From Phragmites australis (taxonomy: Eukaryota > Streptophyta > Magnoliopsida > Poales > Poaceae): a DNA stretch of 64,000 nt. Within the stretch, counting starts at the first letter, position 1. Each line of letters starts with the position of its first letter. A program made the position numbers and the translations under genes. The DNA lies in NCBI RefSeq assembly GCF_958298935.1, contig NC_084921.1, forward strand, positions 5,156,001 through 5,220,000. Direction: 5' to 3'. Positions 36,251-45,119 of this stretch are shown piece after piece. The notes below the pieces were generated by a model, which ran no database searches, was not told the origin of the DNA, and saw nothing but the letters and a program-made list of their open reading frames with translations.

Positions 36251-37978
36251 CAAGTTAGCAACATTTTTTTCCATACATATACCATACGTCAGTATACTTC
36301 CGTTATCTTTGCTGAATTTATTATTGTGACACGATGGATGGTGGTGATGTACTGATGCTATATGAGATATGCACTGAACGTATTACTTGGCAACAGAATA
36401 CCCCTGGTGCATTTGCAAGTTCAGTCCCAATGCATTGATGCATTTTACTGTTGTCTTCACTGCTAGTTCAGTCCTAATACTGGTATTGTTGATATCTAGC
36501 AGGAGTTGGGACTTGAGACTATATGTTTTCAACTTTGCCGTTTGGAGAGTTGTAAGATGGTGAACCATTGCCAGGTCCCAAGGACTAACAATAGTGGCAA
36601 TTTGAAAAATCGATATTTTTCCAACTACCTTTGAATTAATCCATTTTCTGGTTCATCCATCTAATTGCTCCGCTTCGCATTTTACACCATTTCTTTTTCA
36701 CCTCAAAACGAGACAACACTAACTTATCTTCTTTTTTTTTACATTACGACTCCATCTGTACGATCTTTATTGGAGATCTTGGGACGGAACTCCCGCCGGA
36801 GCTCAACTCCACCATGGAGTCAAGCCCCCCACGCTCCATGTGTGCCTGCAAGGAAGCCGGAAAAATCCTGAGCTGGCGCATACCCGTACAAGCACCCGCA
36901 CTTGAACACGAGCTAACTCAAGAGCGATGCTCCGTCCTTACCAACCGAGCTTGCGCTTGGATGCAGCACTAAGTCGTCTCTCTCGGTGGAAAGGCTCATC
37001 GGTAAAAGAGGGCTTCTCTGCGGTAACATCTTTCTGCTGCTACTAGTTTTCGGGTTCGGCAGTGCCGATCGCATCTCCCTCTGTACCATTTCTCTTTCTT
37101 GTTTGTATCATATGCTACAGAATCATCTGAAACTACTGCAACGAATGGTGGAAGAAACTGAAAGGGAAGTGTTGATGCTGGCATCATCTGTGACGGGCAT
37201 CGCAACCTCGGTATGCAAGTAAATGTTGAGTAGAAAATGGAACCTTCAGTTGTAGATGAGTGTTCCGCTAATCTTTTTTTTTAAGTAAAATACAGTAAGG
37301 AAGACTTAGATAGTGAAATTAGCGAGAACCGGCGTCGAGGACGATCCGGATCCTTTGGCAGGTGAAGGAGTCAGGATCCATAGTGATCTGTAGTGATGAG
37401 AAATCTTAGACATCCGATTCGTGATAAACGCTTCGGATTGACTGCTACAATAAAAATGTTGCAGTATAAAAGTTCCTGCACAATATGGTGATCCACCGTA
37501 GCTATAGTAAAAATTGATTAATTAATATAGAGTACTGTAGCATAAGACACATTTCACTATACAAATAGTATTTCTCTGCTTTAAACCTAGCTTAATGCAT
37601 AGGATTTGGATCCCGTCCAGCAGGACTCGAACAGCTTCTCCTCTGCTGATCGACTTCACTGATCATTCTTCAGGGTTCCTTTGTTTCGTTAAACTTCTGA
37701 TTGTAATTGTTGCTTTTTGTGTTGTGTATGACTTGTGGAATTCTGTTGAGAATGCCTTCTGTCTGTTAACAACGGCTGTGACCTGTGAATTTTTCTCTTT
37801 CTTTTTACCCACTGTGTTAATACTGTTCTTCAAGATGTTGTCTGACATGCTGTTTTATGGCAAGATATCAGTTAGAGACAACTATTTCAGTGAAATCGTG
37901 GAACCACTTATGTAAACATGTATAGAAGTTCTGATTTTTTTAAACGATATCGTATGTTGGGGAGGTGATATTATAAAA
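36251..37978. other. intergenic, no supported gene
   Basis: 3' flank of the second NET copy, then mixed DNA. Short open frames at 36986-37222 and 37595-37915 show no domain. The last part is the distal upstream region of the pentatricopeptide gene. Confidence 0.4.
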
Positions 37979-38098
37979 CCCTGTAAAATTTCAAGATCAA
38001 ATTTGATTACATTTGTAAAAACCCTGTAAAATTTCAAGATCAAATTTGATTACATTTGTAAAAACTCTGTAAAATTTCAAGGTCAAATTTGATGAAAT
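37979..38098. repeat. 43-bp tandem repeat upstream of the PPR gene
   Basis: A 43-base unit starting ccctgtaaaatttcaagatc begins at 37979, 38022 and 38065, giving about 2.8 copies. The first two are nearly identical and the third has a few changes. It ends about 215 bases before the likely start codon of the PPR gene. Confidence 0.85.
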
Positions 38099-38314
38099 TG
38101 ACAACGGTGATATGAATACCTGGTGCGTGCTAATGGCTTCTCGGGAAAATTAAAATGGCTCGAAATTTGTGTGCCGTCCATCCTCCAAACTTGATGATCG
38201 GACGGGTCCCGGCCTCCCGGGCCGCTTCAACCGTCCAGGTCCTCGCGGGTGGCAGACTCGTAGTAAGCAGTGCTGCACTACTGTCCTCCTCTTGTTTCGG
38301 CCGCCGCCGACGCG

Positions 38315-40138
38315 ATGCCCCCGCCGGCCACGCCCACCACCCGTGTCGCCCTCTACCTCCGCCGCGCCCGCCTCATCGACTCCCTACGCCTCCGCCTCCG
38401 ATCACCTTCCTCCGCGCCCGCTCCCCCGCCGCCGCCAGACGACCCCGTCGTCGCGCTCCATGCCATCCGCGCCGCGCCCACGCCGTCCTCGGCGCTCTCC
38501 CTCTTCTGCGCCCTCCCATCGCCCGCGCCACTGCCGCTCTTCCACGCCCTCGCATCCCGCCTCGCCTCCCTCGCCGCACTCCACGACCTGCGCGCCCTCC
38601 TCGCCTCCTTCCCGCTGCCCGCGCCGCCCCTCACGCGCCTCCGCCTCCTCGCTGCCGCGGGGGACCGCGCCTCCGCACTTGACGCCTTCGCGTCCCTTCC
38701 GGCCGCCCCGCGCCGCCCTGCGGAGGCGCACAACGTCCTCATCCACCTCCACGCCCAGGCCGCCGACCACGCCGCCGCTGTCAAGGCGTTCCGCGTCATG
38801 GTCCGCGAGGGCGCGCTTCCGAACGCCCGCACCTACACCGTCGCCATCGCCCACCTCGCATCCGTGGGGTTCGTGGACCAGGCGCTCGAGGTGTTCCGCA
38901 TCCTGCCGTCGCTGCGCGTGCGGCGGACCACCCGGCAGTACAACGTGCTCGCTGAGGCTCTTGCGTCGGCGGGGAGGTTTGACCAGCTCCGGTGGCTCGT
39001 CCGCGAGATGGCGGCCGTGGACGGCGTCTTGCCCGGGCCGCAGATGAGGGCGGCCATCGCCTCCATGCGGGAAGCAGGGCACATCGATGGCACGGAGGAT
39101 TTCGTCGAGGAGCTTTCACCGGACGCAAGGATCGGGTACGCCGTGGACGACGTCGAGGGCGAGGGAGACAGCGAGGAGGAGGACGACGACGAAGGCGGGG
39201 TCAATCATGACTACAAGGACAGAGGCAACAGAGAAAAACAGACCCTGAAGCCATGGCTGGACCCGCGCGAACTCGCCAGGGCGTTGGACGGCTGGGACGC
39301 GCGAGAAGTGGCCGAGCTAGAGGCCGTCGGGCTCGTCTGGACGCCGCGGCTGGTGTGCAAGCTCCTGCGCTCGTTCAAGAAGGCCGATACAGCGTGGGAG
39401 TTCTTCTGCTGGGTGGCGTGCCGCCCCGGCGGGTTCGCGCACGACCGCCATACGGTGGCTAGGATGGTAGCCATTCTCGCCCGCGCCGGGCACGTCGAGC
39501 TGGTGGAGCGGCTGCTCGCCAAGGTGCGGTCGGACGGCATCGTCCTCCCCTTCGCCACCGTGCGGCTTGTCATCGACTTCTACGGCCTCTCCAAGAAGGC
39601 CGACGCGGCGGCCAGGGTGTTTCGGGACGCCGAGTCCATCTGCGGCCCCGTGTCTAGGTCCAACCTCGCGCTGCTCTGCTCGTCGCTGCTGCGAACGATG
39701 GCCAAGTGCCGGAGAGGCCTCGACGCCATGGAGCTCCTGGAGGAGATGATGGCGCGGGACGTGCTCCCGGACCTGCAGACCTTCTCCGGCCTTATGGAGC
39801 ACCTGGCCAGAGCTGGCGACCTCAAGGGTGTTCACAGGCTGCTCGGGCTGGTGCGGCAGTGCGAGCTTCAGCCCGACGGGTACATGTACAGCGTGCTGGT
39901 CAGGGCCTACTGCAAACGGGAGCGCGCGGCGCTCGCGCTGAGGGTGTTCGACGAAATGCGCACGTCCGGGATCGCGCCCGACGCGCCCACCAAGGCGCTG
40001 CTGGTGAAGAGCCTGTGGCGGGAAGGGAAGCTCCGGGAGGCGTCACCGGGGCACGTGTGGACGGCCAGCGCCGCGGACTTGACGAAGGTGCTGGACATCT
40101 ACTCCGGCTGCTTCGCTCAGCCTGCTGCAACGGGGTGA
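38315..40138 (+). CDS. pentatricopeptide repeat protein, P-class, organelle-targeted (At5g66631-like)
   Basis: Single exon, 607 residues from the ATG at 38315. An upstream in-frame ATG at 38270 would add 15 residues; the chosen start gives a basic N-terminus (TTRVALYLRRARLIDSLRLR) like an organelle transit peptide. PPR motifs occur in two groups: residues about 140-255 (AHNVLIHLHAQ, RTYTVAIAHLASVGFVDQAL, RQYNVLAEALASAGRFDQL) and about 375-585 (LQTFSGLMEHLARAGDLKGV, YMYSVLVRAYCKRERAALAL, DAPTKALLVKSLWREGKLRE). An acidic linker of Glu/Asp lies at about 278-296. 'KPWLDPRELARALDGWDARE' and the C-terminal 'GHVWTASAADLTKV' are as I recall for the At5g66631 group. P-class PPR proteins bind organelle RNA; the specific target is unknown. 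Very GC-rich coding, usual for grass PPR genes. Confidence 0.85.
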   Translation: MPPPATPTTRVALYLRRARLIDSLRLRLRSPSSAPAPPPPPDDPVVALHAIRAAPTPSSALSLFCALPSPAPLPLFHALASRLASLAALHDLRALLASFPLPAPPLTRLRLLAAAGDRASALDAFASLPAAPRRPAEAHNVLIHLHAQAADHAAAVKAFRVMVREGALPNARTYTVAIAHLASVGFVDQALEVFRILPSLRVRRTTRQYNVLAEALASAGRFDQLRWLVREMAAVDGVLPGPQMRAAIASMREAGHIDGTEDFVEELSPDARIGYAVDDVEGEGDSEEEDDDEGGVNHDYKDRGNREKQTLKPWLDPRELARALDGWDAREVAELEAVGLVWTPRLVCKLLRSFKKADTAWEFFCWVACRPGGFAHDRHTVARMVAILARAGHVELVERLLAKVRSDGIVLPFATVRLVIDFYGLSKKADAAARVFRDAESICGPVSRSNLALLCSSLLRTMAKCRRGLDAMELLEEMMARDVLPDLQTFSGLMEHLARAGDLKGVHRLLGLVRQCELQPDGYMYSVLVRAYCKRERAALALRVFDEMRTSGIAPDAPTKALLVKSLWREGKLREASPGHVWTASAADLTKVLDIYSGCFAQPAATG

Positions 40139-41460
40139 TGCGCCGATGCCATTGACGCTTCACCTCGGATCCAGAATTCAGATCCCAGAACGACGAACTC
40201 CTCGCGGCAACATGTCGATCGGTTGGCTCGTTCAGTGCAGCTGCAGAAGAAATGAATGAGCATGGCAGAGACGAGGATGTCGAGTCTGCAGCGCAATTGC
40301 ACGAAGAGTATTAGACTCGAGTGCTAGAGCTCTGCAATGCTGTTGTACAATGTGCTAGTGTCATTTCCTTGCTACGTGGGGATATCAAGGGCAGCGCCAT
40401 GTGTTATACCCTTTTCGTTTAAAAATGTAAGATATATAAATCATATTTTATAAGTTTTGATCCATGATTTGTTAAATTATATATATGTTTAGTATATGAC
40501 GTATTTTATTTAAAAAAATTAAATTTTATAAGTTTTGACCGACGACTAATTAAATTATATGCATGCTTATTATACCAATTCAAATTAATTTTAATATGAT
40601 AATAATTTTATAGCAATTGATAATATATTCTAATAAAAATTAAATATCAAAGTTTATTTTTGATGAGTAGCATTCTTAGCACGACCATGCGATGCAACAT
40701 ATTACTGTTACTTACCGTGTGGACCTGTGATTTTTTTTTGACGAGTTGTTGAGTATCAACATGGAATCCCAATTTTCGAAATGAGGTGAAGGAATTGGTA
40801 TTTCTACTAGTTAAAAAGTCTCCAATAAATTCGTAAGTCCACTCCTTTGTCCGCCCGCACCATCGTTTGCCTCTTCGTCCTACTCTTTCGTCCCCCCCTC
40901 ACCCCCCACATCTTTCTCCGCCCAACCGGATTCTTCATCAGATTGCACATCGTTCACCAGCCCACATCGCGCGCGAAAGGGGAGCCCCTTCATTCCCCGT
41001 CTGTGTGCGTCACTCCTGATTCTCTCGCATTGCTCGCGTCCTCCTCCTCCTTCCTCGCCAGTCGCCACCAACCCATTCACCCCAATGCACCGGCATCCCC
41101 ACTCCCAACCCACTCGGTGTGCAGCGCTAGATCCAGATCGGGGCGAGCTCGAGCCACGGTCACATGTAGTGCGGCGCCAGATCCATAGTGGTTGGGCGAG
41201 CTCCCCCTCACGCAGCGGGGACGGGGAGGGCTGCCTCTGCCACCTGCTCCGCTAACCCACTCCTCCTCGACTTCCCTATTGATGTCGCCAGCCTCGGTGC
41301 GCTCCTCTCCACCTACACCACCGGGAATTCCTCCACCGCCACCGTCGAGGTCGCCACCCTCTTCGTCAATGTTTGCCGAGGTGAGCGATTTAGGCCCCCT
41401 GTGCTCTCCTCTCTCATTTCAAATTCCTCTTCTTTGGCGCCTCCTCGTCGACAGTCCCCG
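40139..41460. other. PPR 3' flank, AT-rich repeat-like DNA, then GC-rich leader-like DNA
   Basis: 40400-40680 is AT-rich with a 'attttataagttttga' motif present twice (about 40444 and 40524), a worn MITE-like body. 40850-41460 is C-rich and may include the old promoter and first exon of the hydrolase pseudogene, but I cannot match it to hydrolase N-terminal sequence. Confidence 0.35.
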
Positions 41461-41638
41461 ATCGCTCTGAGGTCTTCCAGGCCAGGACTACCAAGGCGCC
41501 CATGGACAGGATGGGCGTGCAGCGGTTCGCCATGGTTAGCGTTAGCTACGGCCACTTCGTGGGGTACTGGATGGCGGCCATATACACGGAGTCCATGGAG
41601 CTTGTCCGCGGGCGTGTGCATCGAGGACGGAGACCTCG

Positions 41639-43002
41639 TGTCGGTGACATGGGAACCAGGGGTCCCCGAGTCCTGAGGCCAGGACAGTAGAATGCAACAT
41701 AGCGTCTTCCCTCGGGGACCATCTCCTCGAGGGCCGAGAAGAGACAGTTCCGGGAGGGGTGCTCAGGGCTATGAACAGTGGTCCTCGAGTACCCGTAGTT
41801 CCCTGAGGACCCGAGAAGAGCCAGTTCCGGGAGGGGTGCTCGGGGCCATGAACAGTGGTCCCCAAGTACCTGTAGTTCCCCGAGGACCCGAGAAGAACCA
41901 GTTCTGGGAGGGGTGCTCGGGGCCATGAACAGTGGTCCCTGAGTACCCAGAGTTCCCCGAGGACCCGAGAAGAGCCAGTTCTGGGAGGGGTGCTCGGGGC
42001 CATGAACAGTGGTCCCCGAGTACCCAGAGTTCCCCGAGGACCCGAGGAGAGACATATCCGGGAGAGGACGCTCGGGGCTATGAACAGTGGTCCCCGAGTA
42101 TCCAGAGTTCCCCGAGGACCTGAGAAGCCCTTTGCTGGTGGACCCCACAAGGGCTCAACGGTGAGGTGTCAATCGGTGGGAGGCCCGATGCTGCAATTAA
42201 GAGGGAGCATGGCCGGTCACATCCAACCACTCCCCCCACGTCTGTTGTACTGGGTACGTCAATCCCTGCCACCGCGTGGCAGGAAGGCGTGGGGACATTT
42301 AATGCGACGGGTCCATCGCACATCACCCTGCGGGGCCCATAAGGGAAACGGTTTGGAGATATCGTCGCTGGGCTCGAGGCGTATCGCATGCCCCGCTGCT
42401 GTGTTAGATCCGCTCTGACCGAGCGGGCATGCGGGGTAGTTCGGTGGCTGCCCGGTGGGCCCCCCTGCACCTGCTAAAAGTTGGGCGTAATGGGCGACGG
42501 GACCGGCCGAAGGCGCATTTTCAACCCCTGTTACATCAAACTGTAGCTCCATGATGGTTGCTTTCCATTTATGACTCATGAGAACTCGTGCCCCCGTTTC
42601 TGGCCACGTCGAGCCTCCCTCGATAGGATAAAAGGGGGGTGCACTCCGTAGAAGGACAGGTCTGAAGCTCGATGAACAAGTCTTAGAGGCTTTGAAGAGA
42701 AAGACCGGTGCTCAAGACTTAGACGAAAAACCTTGTAACACAGAGATCCAGAGAAAGGCATTCCAAGAGCATTAATAGCATATCATACACACAGGAGTAG
42801 GGTATTATGCTCAGTGCGGCCCGAACCTATCTAAAATCTCCTGAGCATTTACTCTCACTAGCCGACGATCATCCGTCCCGCCTAGATCTCATATATTCGT
42901 ATTAAATCCATGTACGAGGTAGATCCAGAATCACCCCCCCCCCCGGCCGAATCTCAAAGGGGGTCCCTCAGGATCCCTGCTTGCGGTGTTCATCCACCGA
43001 CA
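41639..43002 (+). mobile_element. solo LTR, Tat-lineage gypsy family (copy C)
   Basis: The 1364-bp element begins tgtcggtgacatggg and ends catccaccgaca. It is flanked by perfect duplications cctcg (41634-41638 and 43003-43007). It carries a 77-bp tandem array, a 'gataaaagg' TATA-like box near 42627, and the 'gtagggtattatgc..cggcccgaacctatc' block near the 3' end. Same family as copies A and B, inserted into an exon of the hydrolase gene. Confidence 0.88.
41759..42125 (+). repeat. 77-bp tandem array inside solo LTR C
   Basis: Units start at gtgctc(a/g)gggcc/t on 41759, 41836, 41913, 41990 and about 42068. Each contains 'atgaacagtggtccc' and 'gttccc(c/t)gaggaccc'. Five units with a constant 77-78 base period. 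Copies A and B have the same kind of unit with less regular spacing. Confidence 0.85.
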
Positions 43003-43795
43003 CCTCGCTACTGGCATGTTCCCCATCACCGGCATCAGGGAGGTAGCCAGAGGACGTGCGGCGGCTCATGAAGTTCTCCTTCATTCAGCCACCGCCCGTC
43101 ATGCCCTCCCGCTTCCTCAAGATCTACATCAACGTCAGCTAGCTCCTCTCTTGTTAATCTCTTCATTAATTTTGTTTTTCTTTTGCCTTTGTTTAATTGC
43201 ATAGTTACGATTCCATCTTGATGACCGCATCAGGTGATGGGCTCATATCATATTCAGGAGAAGACCGAGCTTTTGCATGCTCTGACCAATGATAGGAAGC
43301 TATCAGATCTTCCAAAGATAAGCCAGGTAGTTTCTCATCGCAGGTAACTCCGAAAACCTTGTAATTAAATTAAATGCCGGCAAACAAGTGGGGAACTCTA
43401 TTAACAATACGATTGTTCAATCATTGATGGTGTTATTGGCTCAAGTATGCTGCCAACAGTGATCATTTGGGGGGAGCAGGATCAAGTTTTCCCAATGGAG
43501 CTGGCGGCCTGGTACATAGGTTGGAGAGGTCAGTTTGGTGCTTCCCTTCTGACTCTCTGGTCCTGAATGACATGTTCATGTACCAAGCACATTATCCATT
43601 GCTAAATTGTATTGCAATACTCTACATGCATCTTGAGGAGAATTCTAGATTAGTAGTTGTAAAGAACGCTGGGCATGCAGCCAATCTAGAAAAGTCCAAA
43701 GAGGTGTGCAATAACATCATCGAATATCTCCAAGAACCATTTTCAGACGCGTCAATTTGGGGAATGTTAGCCATTGGTTGTTTTGCTTCCAACTA

Positions 43796-44840
43796 ATAAT
43801 GATCAAAATAATTTACAAAACTATACAGAAACTGGTTCGCGCCACCAGCATGATAAGTATACATAGTTGTTCATGAAGTTCAATTCATTAAGTAATTCAA
43901 TTGAATTGTTGTGTATACGATCAGAAGTTATGAAATAGATTATGCAATTTGTTATTGGAAGTTCCAAAGTTCATGTTATTGTGTTGATATTGGAGTTTTT
44001 CCATAGAATTATTTCCTTATAATCACTGAGTTTTTTTAGGAAATTAATTATGAATGGCTTATCAATACACATGTTTTTTTTGTTTCAGTTCATCCTCACA
44101 TTCTGGAGTACAATTACAAATTACACTAACTTTTTTCTTTAGACAATAGATATTTTTCTGTGCAGGATAAAGACATCATTGCAAACACCAGTTACTATCT
44201 TAATTGTTGTTCTTGCTTCATGTTTTGTTATACAATTTTATTTTTCAAAGTGTAAGATATATATAGCTTTGAGTATAATTTGAAAAGCTACCTTGCTTAA
44301 GCCTTGTGTAGTACATGAATTTATATTTAACTTGGCCTCGATTGAGACCATCAATGTGATGTAATATATAAATGGCGGTGAATGATGAATTGAGACCACA
44401 AAAATACTTTGCTTTCATTGTAGATCTACCATGACAAAAGTTTTTCTGCCTGCAATGCTTACGATTTTAGATAAGGACTATTTAATTATTATATATCTAT
44501 TCCCTTGTAACTGTTGCTAATATTATTGTACATTTGTTTAAAGATTTCGTACGATATTGATATCAACAATGGGAAACTGAGCTGTGAATTTCCTAAACAT
44601 AGCTGTTGAATGTGCTCTTGGTTGGATTTTCTCGGGTCGAAATGTGGCCAGACGTGTGTTTTATATGCCTTCGATCCCCAAATGTGGTACCTTCCCTAGC
44701 CTTTTCGCATGTCGCGGTTGTTTGATAGCTGGAGCCGCGAGCCCTCTCTTCTATCCGAAGTCGGTACATACTCCACTCTAAATTTGTTCCAGATTTCTGA
44801 TTCAAGGCAATCGATCCGGAGCTCGGTGATGATTGTTGGG
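43796..44840. other. intergenic, nothing recognised
   Basis: AT-rich sequence beyond the hydrolase remnant. No terminus, repeat or coding segment is supported. Confidence 0.4.
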
Positions 44841-44849
44841 GATGAAGCT

Positions 44850-45119
44850 GTCGAGAGGGCCTAGGGAGGCGGTTTGCGACCCCCTCGGCCTTTAGCCACG
44901 GCGAGGCTCTTGAGGAAAGGCCATCTAAAGTTCCACAACGGTTGATGGAGGTTGAGCCGATGATCGGGCCGAGGGAGGTGGTCCGTGACCCCCTGAGCCT
45001 TTAGCCGCGGTGAGGCTCCGGAGGCAAGGCCACTCAGAGTCCTGTGGCGTTTCCCGGAGATGAAGCCGACGAGGGGGCCAAGGGAGGTCGTTCGTGACCC
45101 GCTTGGCCTTTAGCCTGGG
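44850..45119. repeat. 109-bp GC-rich tandem repeat
   Basis: The block 'ggg(c)c(t/g/a)agggaggtggt..gtgacccc(c)t..gcctttagcc' starts at 44857, 44966 and 45075, so the period is 109 bases, about 2.5 units. It ends exactly where the Tekay LTR begins (45120). It may be a fragment of another LTR or a subterminal repeat of an unidentified transposon. Confidence 0.65.

Larger units (their letters stand above)
41461..43795 (+). pseudogene. alpha/beta-hydrolase gene disrupted by a solo LTR
   Basis: Before the LTR: PDRSEVFQARTTKAPMDRMG, then VQRFAMVSVSYGHFVGYWMA (nucleophile elbow reading S-V-S-Y-G, the first Gly of GxSxG lost), then after a frame change AGVCIEDGDL. The LTR occupies 41639-43002 plus duplication. 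After it: FSFIQPPPVMPSRFLKIYIN (frame-shifted, to about 43137), exon 43234-43326 (VMGSYHIQEKTELLHALTND, RKLSDLPKISQ), exon about 43459-43530 with the acid motif WGEQDQVFP, and about 43629-43744 with the histidine motif NAGHAANLE. This exon order matches plant alpha/beta-hydrolase-fold monooxygenase/hydrolase genes. The LTR and frame changes make it a pseudogene. Confidence 0.8.

Noticed and set aside
36665..37915. Possible small genes between the short NET copy and the PPR gene
   Set aside because: Short frames with no domains or splice pattern; only UTR-like composition.
38402..39082. Long minus-strand and alternate-frame open frames across the PPR gene
   Set aside because: They are GC-driven shadows of the PPR coding frame, which alone shows repeat motifs.
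41542..42150. 202-codon repetitive open frame, PRGTLGTRGPLF-like
   Set aside because: It is a translation of the 77-bp LTR array on the reverse strand, not a repeat protein.
44850..45119. 109-bp repeats as a CRISPR-like array
   Set aside because: No short conserved repeat with unique spacers; whole units are similar. The window is plant nuclear DNA.
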